Assembly (NCBI RefSeq): GCF_013373065.1
Contig: NZ_JABXIN010000012.1
Span: forward strand, 114,309 to 178,308
Origin: Algoriphagus sp.
GTDB taxonomy: Bacteria > Bacteroidota > Bacteroidia > Cytophagales > Cyclobacteriaceae
Direction of reading: 5' to 3'
Length of the DNA: 64,000 nucleotides
The notes under the pieces are model-generated. The model saw nothing but the letters and a program-made list of their open reading frames with translations, was not told the origin of the DNA and ran no database searches. Made by a program: the position numbers and the translations under genes. Below are positions 56,273 through 64,000 of the stretch, in pieces (positions within the stretch are counted from its first letter, which is position 1; every line of letters begins with the position of its first letter).

Positions 56273-57586
56273 TTAGATAATTACATCGGCATATAAATCA
56301 AACTCCGTCGCCTCCGTCACTTTAGCATGCACGAAATCACCCACACGACAATAATACTTGGAAGCATCAATCAGTACTTCATTGTCCACCTCCACAGAAT
56401 CATATTCAGTTCGGCCAACGAAATAGCCCCCTTCTTTCTTGTCAATTAAAACTTTGAAGGTTTTCCCAACTTTCTCCTGATTCAGGTCATAGGAGATTTG
56501 CTCCTGAACCTCCATCAAGTGATTCGCTCTATCCTGCTTTTCCTCTTGAGAAAGTTTATCTTCCATCGTAAAAGCATGGGTATTTTCCTCATGAGAATAA
56601 GTAAACACACCCAATCGCTCAAACTTCATTCGCTCTACAAAATCCACCATTTCCTGAAATTCCTTTTCTCCCTCTCCCGGGTGTCCTGCGATCAAGGTAG
56701 TACGGATCGCAATCTCAGGAATGATTTCTCGGATTCGGTAAATCAGTTCTTCTTGCTTTTCCCGAGTGGTGCCACGGCGCATTGCTTTCAACACATCAGT
56801 TGAGCCGTGCTGCAAAGGAATGTCAAGATATTTGCAAATATTGGATCGCTCCTTCATCACCTCGATCACATCCATGGGGAATCCTGTAGGATAGGCATAG
56901 TGCAGACGAATCCAATCGATTCCCTCCACATCTGAAAGCTGTCTCAGCAATTCGGCAAGATTCCGCTTTTTATACAAATCCAACCCGTAATACGTTGAAT
57001 CCTGAGCGATCAACAACAGCTCCTTGGTTCCTTGAGCGGCTTTATGCTGGGCTTCCTTAACCAACTCTTCAATTGGACGGGAAATATGGCCTCCCCGCAT
57101 CAAAGGAATCGCACAGAAAGAACATGGGCGGTCGCACCCCTCGGAAATCTTCATGTAAGCATAATGGGCATTGTGAGTGAGCAATCGCTCTCCAACCAAC
57201 TCATGCTTGTAGTCTGCTTTGAACTTTTTCAAAATGGCTGGCAAATCCCTCGTGCCGAAAAAGGCATCCACCTGGGGAATTTCCTTTTCCAAATCGTCTT
57301 TGTAACGCTGTGAGAGACATCCGGTCACATACACCTTGTCTACCAAACCTTGCTCTTTGGCATCAACATACTGAAGGATGGTATCGATCGACTCTTGCTT
57401 GGCGTTGTCGATAAAACCACAGGTATTGATGATAATGATGTTATTGTCATCAGAATTGGACTCATGACTGGCATGGATACCGTTACCCTTCAACTGCGTC
57501 AAAAGGACCTCGGAATCAACCAGGTTTTTGGAGCAACCCATGGTGATGATATTGACTTTGTCTTTCTTTAATGTTCTCGCTTTCAC
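56273..57586 (-). CDS. rimO: Ribosomal protein S12 methylthiotransferase RimO
   Basis: 437 residues from a GTG at 57586 (VKARTLKKDKVNIITMGCSK); the open frame extends 39 codons upstream through A/T-rich repeat DNA, which I reject. N-terminal MTTase domain with three Cys, radical-SAM motif SEGCDRPCSFCAIPLMRG, and a C-terminal TRAM domain (KTFKVLIDKKEGGYFVGR). It adds a methylthio group to an Asp of S12 using two Fe-S clusters. Single gene between the MORN pair and truA. Confidence 0.95.
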   Translation of the reverse strand: MKARTLKKDKVNIITMGCSKNLVDSEVLLTQLKGNGIHASHESNSDDNNIIIINTCGFIDNAKQESIDTILQYVDAKEQGLVDKVYVTGCLSQRYKDDLEKEIPQVDAFFGTRDLPAILKKFKADYKHELVGERLLTHNAHYAYMKISEGCDRPCSFCAIPLMRGGHISRPIEELVKEAQHKAAQGTKELLLIAQDSTYYGLDLYKKRNLAELLRQLSDVEGIDWIRLHYAYPTGFPMDVIEVMKERSNICKYLDIPLQHGSTDVLKAMRRGTTREKQEELIYRIREIIPEIAIRTTLIAGHPGEGEKEFQEMVDFVERMKFERLGVFTYSHEENTHAFTMEDKLSQEEKQDRANHLMEVQEQISYDLNQEKVGKTFKVLIDKKEGGYFVGRTEYDSVEVDNEVLIDASKYYCRVGDFVHAKVTEATEFDLYADVII

Positions 57587-57639
57587 AGAATTCGCTTCGA
57601 TTTGGGAGTGCAAAGGTAGGCAAAAAAACTGCTTTGCAG

Positions 57640-57766
57640 TTTTTAGATTGGAAAATTGAAAGATTGAAAGATTTGAAAATTCAAGTGAACCGCCTCTAAC
57701 CAAATATCAATGGAAATCTTAAACTATAGCAATTTTGCAATCTTCAAATTTTCCAATTTTTCAACC
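57640..57766. repeat. A/T-rich inverted repeat pair in the truA-rimO spacer
   Basis: Copies of a GGAAAATTGAAAGATTTGAA-type block at about 57650-57682 and its inverse (CAATCTTCAAATTTTCC) at about 57738-57765 flank some 55 bp. They could fold into a long weak hairpin. Similar A/T blocks occur at 51,037-51,070. No terminator or promoter was identified here with confidence. Confidence 0.45.
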
Positions 57767-57769
57767 ACC

Positions 57770-58561
57770 CTATTCATGATCTAGATCCACTCCCCATAAA
57801 ACCAAACCCAAAGCCGGTGCCGGAGGAATTTTTTCCCAATCTTGTGAGGGCCTTTTTAGTCTGTTTTCGATTTCGGCCAAATCCCATTGCCCTGATCCCA
57901 CATACCAAATGGCACGCATCATTTTACGGACTTGATGATGCAAAAAGCCGGTTCCCACCACTTCTAGGTAGTACACTGGATCAGCTAGATTCTTGTAAGG
58001 AATTTCATCCGACAGCAAAATCTGACATTGCAAAATTTCCCGCTCGAAATCTGTCTTGGTGGGAGATGGTGTGCAAAAAGCACTAAAATCATGGTTTCCC
58101 TGAAATATTTTTGCAGCTTCATTCATTCGACCCAAATCAAGTTTCTTGAAAATTGGCTGAAGCCAAGCAGCATGCAAAGCAGGAGTTTCGGCGGAATCAG
58201 TAAAAAAATAACGATAGATCTTCCTTTTTGAAGCTTTGATCAAATTGAAATCCCTTCGAACAGGCCCTATGAATTGAATTAGAATTTCGCCTCCTAGATT
58301 TTCATTGATGGCTGCGATAGTTTGCTCGGAAAAGTCATTTTTTTCTGAAAGAAAAAGCTGAAAAAAGCCTTCTCTACAACTCACGCCAGAATCTGTTCGA
58401 CTTCCGCCCAATAAGGTAAAATCATCATGTCCTAAAATGAATCTCAGAACCCGTTCTAATTTACCCTGAATGGTAGGCTGTCCTTTTTGGATTGCCCAAC
58501 CTTTGTAGCGGGCACCGAAGTAGGAAATGGAGAATAAATAAGAGAAAGCTTTGGTCTGCAC
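57770..58561 (-). CDS. truA: tRNA pseudouridine synthase A
   Basis: 263 residues, the usual TruA length. Catalytic Asp57 in GGSRTDSGV, preceded by FGARYKGWAIQKGQPTIQGK. The C-terminal part includes FLHHQVRKMMRAIWYVGSG. TruA makes pseudouridine at positions 38-40 of tRNA anticodon arms. It is 66 bp downstream of the MhqD-like gene on the same strand, but may have its own promoter. Confidence 0.95.
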   Translation of the reverse strand: MQTKAFSYLFSISYFGARYKGWAIQKGQPTIQGKLERVLRFILGHDDFTLLGGSRTDSGVSCREGFFQLFLSEKNDFSEQTIAAINENLGGEILIQFIGPVRRDFNLIKASKRKIYRYFFTDSAETPALHAAWLQPIFKKLDLGRMNEAAKIFQGNHDFSAFCTPSPTKTDFEREILQCQILLSDEIPYKNLADPVYYLEVVGTGFLHHQVRKMMRAIWYVGSGQWDLAEIENRLKRPSQDWEKIPPAPALGLVLWGVDLDHE

Positions 58562-58627
58562 CTTCGAAATTACTTAAAAAAGAATTCCAGAGTCAAATCA
58601 TGCAGACTAAAGCCCACAACTAGCATA

Positions 58628-59239
58628 TTAACCTAGAAAGTGTTCATTTACCCAATCCACTTCCTCTTGTCGGATGGTATGTGCAGGATCTTTAAAAGTC
58701 AAAAGCTTGACATTGGCTCCCATTTTTTCCAAAAGGTTACTTGACTCCTCCATTCTGGCAAAAGGCACATGAAAATCCTGATCACTTCCTGAAATCAAAA
58801 TGGGGGTATTTTGAAAATCGCCCTGGTATGTTGAAGGTGAAAGGTTTTCTCCAATTAAGCCTCCGGTGAAGGCTATAATTCCTTTGAATTTTTGGGCATT
58901 TCTTGCCGAGAACTCCAGACTCAAACAGGCTCCTTGTGAAAAACCCAAAATCAAAATATCAGCTGGAGAAACTCCTGCTTTGGTCAAATATTCAAAAGCA
59001 TCCTGAATTTGTGAAAGCGATTGCTCCAACTTTGGTTGGTTACTCTCATCGGGAGCCATAAAGCTGTAAGGATACCAAGTATTATCGGAAGCCTGCGGTG
59101 CCACCAAGGCGTATTGATCCAGATTCAAATAGGATTTGAGGGAAAGGATGCTTTCGGCTGAAGCTCCTCTCCCATGGATCAAAATGGCGGCTTTGCCACC
59201 TTCGACAGGTTTTTTCCCTGCAAAAATTAGATTAGACAT
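58628..59239 (-). CDS. MhqD-like carboxylesterase/phospholipase (alpha/beta hydrolase)
   Basis: 203 residues, alpha/beta hydrolase fold. Nucleophile elbow GFSQGACLSLEF; Asp in ISGSDQDFHVPF; His in DPAHTIRQEEVDWV, a complete Ser-Asp-His triad. It matches the esterase partner of ring-cleaving dioxygenases in MhqD/MhqO-type sets, which detoxify quinones. It overlaps the dioxygenase start by 8 nt, so it is co-translated. Confidence 0.9.
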   Translation of the reverse strand: MSNLIFAGKKPVEGGKAAILIHGRGASAESILSLKSYLNLDQYALVAPQASDNTWYPYSFMAPDESNQPKLEQSLSQIQDAFEYLTKAGVSPADILILGFSQGACLSLEFSARNAQKFKGIIAFTGGLIGENLSPSTYQGDFQNTPILISGSDQDFHVPFARMEESSNLLEKMGANVKLLTFKDPAHTIRQEEVDWVNEHFLG

Positions 59240-60182
59240 ACTTTTCTAAGTTTACTTGAACTTCTGGAAGTAATTGTTCAATTCGAGATCGAGATGGCTC
59301 GGCCCAATCAGGTAATTTTAATAATTCGCCAAGGCTTTCTTCTTCTTCGTCAATTGCAAATCCCGGCTCATCCGTGGCAATTTCAAAAAGCACTCCTCCA
59401 GGCTCTCTGAAATAGATACTTTTAAAATAATTCCGGTCCCGAACCTCCGTCACACCATAGCCATGCTCCATTAAAATCCGCTGCATTTCCAATTGGGATG
59501 CTTCGTTTTCAGTGCGAAATGCGATATGATGAACCGTCCCCGCACTCTGCATTCCTCTATTGCCACTTTTATCAATCCTGATATCAACAATATCACCTGG
59601 CTTTCCTTCCGTTCCATATCGATACCGATCCCCTTCTTGAGCAATGAATCGATAATTCATATGGTCTAGAAGCAATATTTCTGTTAGGTCTTTGGATCTG
59701 AGATTTAAGGTCGCCCCATAAAACCCTTTAATCGAATGCTCTGCGGCAATATGACCTTGAGGCCATCCTTTCCGATCATCCTGATCATTAGCAATCAATT
59801 CCAAACCCATCCCATCATGATCCTCGAATCGGATCAGTTTCTCTCCAAATCGACTTTGAATATCAGATACCGGGATTCCAAACTTTCGTAAACGGTCAAT
59901 CCAGTATTCCAAGGAATCTTTTCCGATGGAAAATGCTGTATATGTCAATTCCCCAGTCCCTTTTACACCTCTTCGGGCACCTTTGAATGGGAAGGTCGTA
60001 AATACCGTTCCTGGCCTTCCTAATTCATCTCCAAAATAAAAGTGGTAAACATCGGGTGCATCAAAATTGATCGTCTTTTTTACCAATCGAAGACCCAAAA
60101 CGCCCGTGTAGAAATCAATATTTTTTTGGGGATCACCTGCAATGGCCGTGATATGATGGATACCAGTGATGAGAGGTTTCAT
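59232..60182 (-). CDS. MhqO-like ring-cleaving dioxygenase (two VOC domains)
   Basis: 316 residues, two VOC modules: first with GIHHITAIAGDPQKNIDFYT and GVLGLRLVKKTINFDAPDVY, second with GTVHHIAFRTENEASQ. His and Glu residues of the metal site are seen in HHITAI, HHIAF and LFEIATDEPGF. These enzymes open aromatic or quinone rings. In Bacillus, MhqO acts with MhqD under a MarR regulator; the close pairing here supports the same role by homology and context. Confidence 0.9.
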   Translation of the reverse strand: MKPLITGIHHITAIAGDPQKNIDFYTGVLGLRLVKKTINFDAPDVYHFYFGDELGRPGTVFTTFPFKGARRGVKGTGELTYTAFSIGKDSLEYWIDRLRKFGIPVSDIQSRFGEKLIRFEDHDGMGLELIANDQDDRKGWPQGHIAAEHSIKGFYGATLNLRSKDLTEILLLDHMNYRFIAQEGDRYRYGTEGKPGDIVDIRIDKSGNRGMQSAGTVHHIAFRTENEASQLEMQRILMEHGYGVTEVRDRNYFKSIYFREPGGVLFEIATDEPGFAIDEEEESLGELLKLPDWAEPSRSRIEQLLPEVQVNLEKYV

Positions 60183-60206
60183 AGTTATTAGGGGTTAAGG
60201 TAAAGA

Positions 60207-60236
60207 CAACCTTTGGGGTTCCTACCCCAAAGGTTG
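60207..60236 (-). terminator. Intercistronic hairpin between yceI and the dioxygenase gene
   Basis: A perfect 13-bp stem (60207-60219 with 60224-60236) with a TCCT loop. Read on the minus strand the T run that follows is short, so it may be a partial terminator or a processing hairpin. Confidence 0.6.
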
Positions 60237-60245
60237 AAATTAGAA

Positions 60246-60773
60246 TTAAGCTTGTTTTACTAATTGAACGCTTAGAAGCAATCGAACTTGATCACTTACC
60301 ACAACAGAACCTGCTTCAGTCACTGCAGACCAAGCCAAACCAAACTCTTTGCGATTGATTTTACCTTCCAATTCGAAACCAGCCTTAGTTTGACCATATG
60401 GGTCAGCTACAACACCACCAAAATCCACATCAAGCTCTACTTGCTTTTTGGTTCCTCGGATTTCTAAGTCTCCAACCAATTTGTAATCTCCAGAAGCATT
60501 GCTGATTTTACCTTCGAAAGAAAGCTTTGGATGGTTAGCAGCATCGAAGAAATCAGCAGATTTCAAATGATTATCTCGATCAGTTTGATTGGTATCAATA
60601 CTGTCAATGTCAGCAGTAAAAGACACGGTAGCTCCTTCAAAATCATCAGAGGTGCTTTCAGCAGATCCCTCAAATTTTCTGAAATAACCTGTAACCGTAG
60701 AGATTACCAAGTGCTTCACTTTGAAAGAAACCTCAGAGTGAGTCGGGTCGATAGTCCATTTTGTAGTACTCAT
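60246..60773 (-). CDS. YceI family protein
   Basis: 175 residues, no signal peptide visible. Start WTIDPTHSEVSFKVKHLVIS and TGYFRKFEGSAES, then TNQTDRDNHLKSADFFDAAN and VELDVDFGGVVADPYGQT. YceI is a lipocalin-like beta barrel binding polyisoprenoid or quinone-like lipids; the cytoplasmic, signal-less form is common in Bacteroidota. It precedes the dioxygenase and esterase genes, so the three probably share regulation. Its upstream region ends at the junction described in the findings. Confidence 0.93.
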   Translation of the reverse strand: MSTTKWTIDPTHSEVSFKVKHLVISTVTGYFRKFEGSAESTSDDFEGATVSFTADIDSIDTNQTDRDNHLKSADFFDAANHPKLSFEGKISNASGDYKLVGDLEIRGTKKQVELDVDFGGVVADPYGQTKAGFELEGKINRKEFGLAWSAVTEAGSVVVSDQVRLLLSVQLVKQA

Positions 60774-60822
60774 AGTTGTGTTTATTTAGTTTTAGTGAAT
60801 AGAAATTAAAATTGTTTTAACA

Positions 60823-60842
60823 TTATTTGTATATACATTTAA
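60823..60842. promoter_or_regulatory. 20-bp imperfect palindromic operator at the compositional junction
   Basis: A centre TGTATATACA (60828-60837) is a perfect palindrome; the outer bases (TTAT...TTAA) match in part, so the full 20 bp pairs at 8 of 10 positions per half. The core fits HutC-type operators of histidine-utilisation genes and also MarR-type sites. It lies 55 bp from the yceI start and 73 bp from hutI, so it could serve either gene. Confidence 0.55.
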
Positions 60843-60909
60843 GCATATGGATATTACTGGCAGAATGGACACTCATAACAATCACCATAATAAGACCCAA
60901 AGCAACGAC

Positions 60910-62103
60910 ATGACGCTCATCAATGCGCGTGTCGTATCGATGACTTCGGGCGCTGCCGGTTATCAGGTGTCGGAACCTACTCACATTCATATTAATGCGG
61001 GGAAAATCGTTGCTGTCTCAAGCGATTTACCCGCAATTGGTCACGTTTACGACTGCCAACACAAGCTCGTTACACCGGGTTTCATCGATTGCCATACCCA
61101 CCTTATTTACGCCGGTAACCGTGCCAACGAGTTTGAAATGCGCTTGAACGGTGTGCCTTACCAAGAGATTGCTAAACAAGGTGGCGGTATTCTATCGACG
61201 GTCAAAGCAACACGTGCAGCTAGCGAAGAACAACTTGTTGAGCTGGCTTTACCTCGGTTGGATGGGCTGATTCGAACGGGTGTCACTTCCGTGGAAGTGA
61301 AGTCTGGTTATGGTTTAACCCTCAACGATGAAATCAAGATACTGCGCGCTGCAAAAGCACTCGAAGATCACCGTCAGATCCGCGTGGAGACCACATTACT
61401 CGCTGCGCACGCTCTGCCACCAGAATATGTGGGCAAAGCGAATGACTACATCGACATGGTCTGTCAGGAAATCATCCCACTTGTTGCTGAAGAAAAACTC
61501 GCCACCAGCGTCGATGTCTTCTGTGAGTCCATCGGGTTTGACCTAGCGCAGACCGAGAAAGTCTTTATCGCTGCGCAGCAGCATGGCTTAAAAGTTAAAG
61601 GGCATACCGAGCAGCTTTCAAACCTTGGCGGCACTGCCTTGACAGCCAAATACTCCGGTTTGTCAGCGGATCATATTGAGTATCTCGACGAGCAAGGCGT
61701 TATAGCAATGCGAGATTCTGGCACGGTTGCCACACTCCTGCCGGGCGCATTCTATTTCTTAAAAGAAACCCAACTGCCGCCAATCGAACTTCTACGCAAA
61801 CATAAAGTTCCGATGGCAATTGCCACTGATCTGAACCCAGGCACGTCACCTTTTGCAGATTTGACTATGATGATGAATATGGGTTGTACCTTGTTTGGAC
61901 TCACTCCGGAAGAAACACTTAGAGGTGTGACTTGCAATGCAGCTCGAGCTTTGGGTTTTGCAGAAAGTCGAGGTCAAATTCAGACTGGATTTGACGCCGA
62001 TTTCGCAATTTGGGATATCGAACATCCAGCGGATTTTAGCTACCAGCAAGGCGTATCACGTTTATCCGCTCGTATCATCAACGGGGAACTGAATCATGTC
62101 TGA
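60910..62103 (+). CDS. hutI: Imidazolonepropionase
   Basis: 397 residues from the ATG at 60910 ([16 protein letters not shown]). An in-frame ATG at 60847 adds 21 residues of His/Asn-rich sequence and would lie inside a likely promoter, so I prefer the later one; no good Shine-Dalgarno is seen for either. Amidohydrolase motifs [45 protein letters not shown] and [10 protein letters not shown] are complete. It converts imidazolone-propionate to formimino-glutamate. Codon use and similarity are Vibrio-like, unlike all genes to its left. It overlaps hutG by 8 nt. Confidence 0.93.
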   Translation: MTLINARVVSMTSGAAGYQVSEPTHIHINAGKIVAVSSDLPAIGHVYDCQHKLVTPGFIDCHTHLIYAGNRANEFEMRLNGVPYQEIAKQGGGILSTVKATRAASEEQLVELALPRLDGLIRTGVTSVEVKSGYGLTLNDEIKILRAAKALEDHRQIRVETTLLAAHALPPEYVGKANDYIDMVCQEIIPLVAEEKLATSVDVFCESIGFDLAQTEKVFIAAQQHGLKVKGHTEQLSNLGGTALTAKYSGLSADHIEYLDEQGVIAMRDSGTVATLLPGAFYFLKETQLPPIELLRKHKVPMAIATDLNPGTSPFADLTMMMNMGCTLFGLTPEETLRGVTCNAARALGFAESRGQIQTGFDADFAIWDIEHPADFSYQQGVSRLSARIINGELNHV

Positions 62104-63109
62104 TCAAATGACGACTCGCCTACCCAATACAAACCAAGATTTTCATTGGCAAGGCAGACATGACGCGGAAGACGGCAGCTTAGGTAAGCGTGTCCATCAT
62201 GTAATTAAAAAAATTCCGGTTCAGGAGTTAGAACCGTATCGCAATGCAATCAGTGTACTTGGTTTCGCCTGTGACGCAGGGGTTGCACGTAACAAAGGTC
62301 GCGTCGGTGCGCGTAAAGCGCCGGACCTTATTCGTCGTGCACTCGCGAACATGGCTTGGCACAACGAAAGCACGTTGATCGACCTCGGCAATGTGGTATG
62401 TGAAGACGATTTACTGGAGCAGTCTCAATCGGACTGCGCGGCTGTGATTGCCCAAGCATTGCGCTCTACCCCCGTTATTACGTTAGGCGGCGGACATGAA
62501 GTGGCATGGGCTTCTTTCCAAGGTCTTGCGCGTTATTTTGAATATCTCAGCCCAGCCAAGCCACCAAAAATCGGCATCATTAACTTTGATGCGCACTTTG
62601 ATTTACGAGCCTTTGAAAGCACACAAGCAGACGTAAAGCCGAGTTCGGGTACGCCGTTTAATCAGATTCAGCACTATTGCCAACAACACGGCTGGCCATT
62701 TCATTACGCCTGTTTAGGTGTCAGTCGCGCAAGCAATACTGAAGCTCTATTTAAGCGCGCAGATGAGTTAAATGTTTGGTATGTGGAAGACAAAGACCTT
62801 GCGCACTTAAACCATATTTATCACTTAACCCAATTGCAGCACTTTATCGACAATTGCGATTACATCTACCTAACGATCGATTTGGATGTATTCCCCGCGG
62901 CAACCGCGCCGGGAGTAAGTGCGCCCGCTGCAAGAGGCGTCAGCATGGAGACGTTGTCGCCGTTTTTGGACCGAATTTTACATTACAAACAAAAGTTGGT
63001 TATCGCCGATATCGCCGAGTACAACCCGACCTATGACGTAGACAGTCAGACCGCTCGGTTGGCCGCTCGACTTTGTTGGGATATCGCCAACGCACTTTCA
63101 GAACAATAG
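62096..63109 (+). CDS. hutG: Formimidoylglutamase
   Basis: 337 residues. Arginase/ureohydrolase fold with the two-Mn site: [28 protein letters not shown] and [20 protein letters not shown]. It hydrolyses N-formimino-L-glutamate to glutamate and formamide. Start overlaps the hutI stop by 8 nt, so they are coupled. As with hutI, base composition is Vibrio-like. Confidence 0.95.
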   Translation: MSDQMTTRLPNTNQDFHWQGRHDAEDGSLGKRVHHVIKKIPVQELEPYRNAISVLGFACDAGVARNKGRVGARKAPDLIRRALANMAWHNESTLIDLGNVVCEDDLLEQSQSDCAAVIAQALRSTPVITLGGGHEVAWASFQGLARYFEYLSPAKPPKIGIINFDAHFDLRAFESTQADVKPSSGTPFNQIQHYCQQHGWPFHYACLGVSRASNTEALFKRADELNVWYVEDKDLAHLNHIYHLTQLQHFIDNCDYIYLTIDLDVFPAATAPGVSAPAARGVSMETLSPFLDRILHYKQKLVIADIAEYNPTYDVDSQTARLAARLCWDIANALSEQ

Positions 63110-63197
63110 TAGAAACCAGTGAGCAGTGAAGCTAGGCCTTAACGGGCTTGGCCGCCCTACTGCTACCTGAATTTAGTGAAACACAAGGAGTCTTACC

Positions 63198-64000
63198 ATG
63201 ACGGAACGCCAAGTAGAAGATAAGCGTCTCGATACAACACGCACAATCCGTGCCCCTCACGGCACAACGTTGAGAGCAAAATCTTGGCTGACGGAAGCAC
63301 CGCTTCGTATGCTGATGAACAACCTAGATCCTGATGTGGCAGAGCACCCTCATTCACTGGTGGTTTATGGCGGTATTGGCCGTGCAGCCCGCAACTGGGA
63401 ATGTTACGACAAAATCGTTGAAGTGCTAGAGCGTCTTGAAGATGATCAAACACTTTTGGTTCAGTCTGGTAAGCCTGTTGCGGTCTTCCCTACTCACAAA
63501 AATGCTCCTCGTGTTTTGATCGCCAACTCAAACCTAGTGCCACACTGGGCAAACTGGGAACACTTCAACGAGCTAGATAAGCAAGGCTTAATGATGTACG
63601 GCCAAATGACAGCGGGTAGCTGGATTTATATCGGCTCTCAAGGCATCGTCCAAGGCACTTACGAAACATTCGTTTCAGTGGCAAAAAAACACTTCGACGG
63701 CAATCCAAAAGGTCGCTGGATCCTAACTGGTGGTCTTGGCGGCATGGGTGGCGCTCAACCTCTTGCTGCGACGATGGCGGGTTTCTCGATGATCGCGGTT
63801 GAATGCGACGAATCACGTATCGATTACCGTCTACGTACAGGTTATGTGGATAAGAAAGCCACTAGCCTTGATGAAGCGCTGGCGATCATCTACGAATCTG
63901 ATACACCAGTCTCTGTTGGTCTGCTTGCTAACGCTGCGGATGTATTCCCAGAGCTTGTAGAACGTAACATCACTCCTGACGTGGTCACCGACCAAACATC
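63198..64000 (+). CDS. hutU: Urocanate hydratase (C-terminus cut by window edge)
   Basis: 267 codons from the ATG at 63198, with a strong AAGGAG site 12 bp upstream; no stop before the edge. The sequence is the N-terminal half of urocanase (about 555-560 residues in full): [36 protein letters not shown], and the NAD-binding stretch [20 protein letters not shown]. It hydrates urocanate with tightly bound NAD. The catalytic Cys region lies beyond the window. It is 88 bp after hutG. Confidence 0.95.
   Translation, partial: MTERQVEDKRLDTTRTIRAPHGTTLRAKSWLTEAPLRMLMNNLDPDVAEHPHSLVVYGGIGRAARNWECYDKIVEVLERLEDDQTLLVQSGKPVAVFPTHKNAPRVLIANSNLVPHWANWEHFNELDKQGLMMYGQMTAGSWIYIGSQGIVQGTYETFVSVAKKHFDGNPKGRWILTGGLGGMGGAQPLAATMAGFSMIAVECDESRIDYRLRTGYVDKKATSLDEALAIIYESDTPVSVGLLANAADVFPELVERNITPDVVTDQT

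Noticed and set aside
57587..57703. 39-codon N-terminal extension of RimO
   Set aside because: It is translated A/T-rich repeat DNA; homologues start at the KARTLKKDK segment, which begins with GTG at 57586.
60847..60909. Upstream ATG of hutI adding 21 residues
   Set aside because: The extra residues are His/Asn-rich, show no family similarity, and fall inside a likely promoter and operator region. No ribosome site supports it, though it cannot be fully excluded.
1..64000. CRISPR array, insertion sequence, prophage or rRNA genes
   Set aside because: No regularly spaced direct repeats, transposase or integrase frames, phage genes, or rRNA sequence were seen.

Overview
The first ~60.8 kb reads as one piece of a Bacteroidota chromosome, most like Cytophagales/Cyclobacteriaceae (Algoriphagus-like). 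This rests on AT-rich coding sequence, degenerate lipoprotein signals, promoters of the TTTG / TAnnTTTG type, and typical families (DUF5687 ABC exporter, DUF349, DUF2795, Sua5-type TsaC, short RecQ, LytTR systems, c-type cytochrome/beta-propeller dehydrogenases). The genus is an inference. The last ~3.1 kb (about 60,840 to the end) is different: higher GC, gammaproteobacterial codon use, and a hutI-hutG-hutU run whose proteins look like those of Vibrio. The abrupt switch in a short intergenic stretch is the strongest anomaly here. A chimeric contig is the simplest reading and recent horizontal transfer is the alternative.

Layout. 1-8 kb: a truncated M28 aminopeptidase, a membrane protein, a small heat-shock protein, a penicillin-acylase-type lipoprotein, and an M28 peptidase/glycosyltransferase pair. 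8-17 kb: a VOC protein, a rhodanese lipoprotein, a GreA-like protein, a divergent pair of very large haem-binding beta-propeller dehydrogenases, and a metallophosphoesterase. 17-28 kb: ettA, DUF349 and DUF2795 proteins, a LiaF-like/LytS/LytR signalling set, ispD, queA, an orphan FtsX/MacB-type permease, recA and a DUF3108 protein. 28-34 kb: a PhoB/PhoR-like two-component pair, an RluA-type pseudouridine synthase, then rplM-rpsI-rpsB and tsf. 34-43.5 kb (minus strand): pgk, then a tightly packed eight-gene run comEC-enoyl-CoA hydratase-recQ-unknown-NUDIX-thioesterase-TPR-tsaC. 43.5-52.4 kb: a beta-barrel protein, GNAT, phoH, a SAM-hydroxide adenosyltransferase, tRNA-Leu(CAA), an ABC exporter, a nitroreductase and a PfkB adenosine kinase. 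52.4-58.6 kb: two paralogous MORN-repeat proteins flanking a glycerophosphodiesterase, then rimO and truA. 58.6-60.8 kb: a quinone/electrophile-stress-like set (MhqD-like hydrolase, MhqO-like dioxygenase, YceI). Then comes the junction and the histidine-utilisation genes.

Most of the window is conserved housekeeping with clear intrinsic terminators between units. The parts that merit attention are the junction with its palindromic operator, the MORN-GDPD-MORN cassette, the unknown 199-residue gene locked into the recQ operon by overlaps on both sides, the SGNH/propeller/cytochrome fusion, and two intergenic repeat families. No CRISPR array, insertion sequence, prophage or rRNA gene was seen. 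No gene-free stretch exceeds 300 bases.
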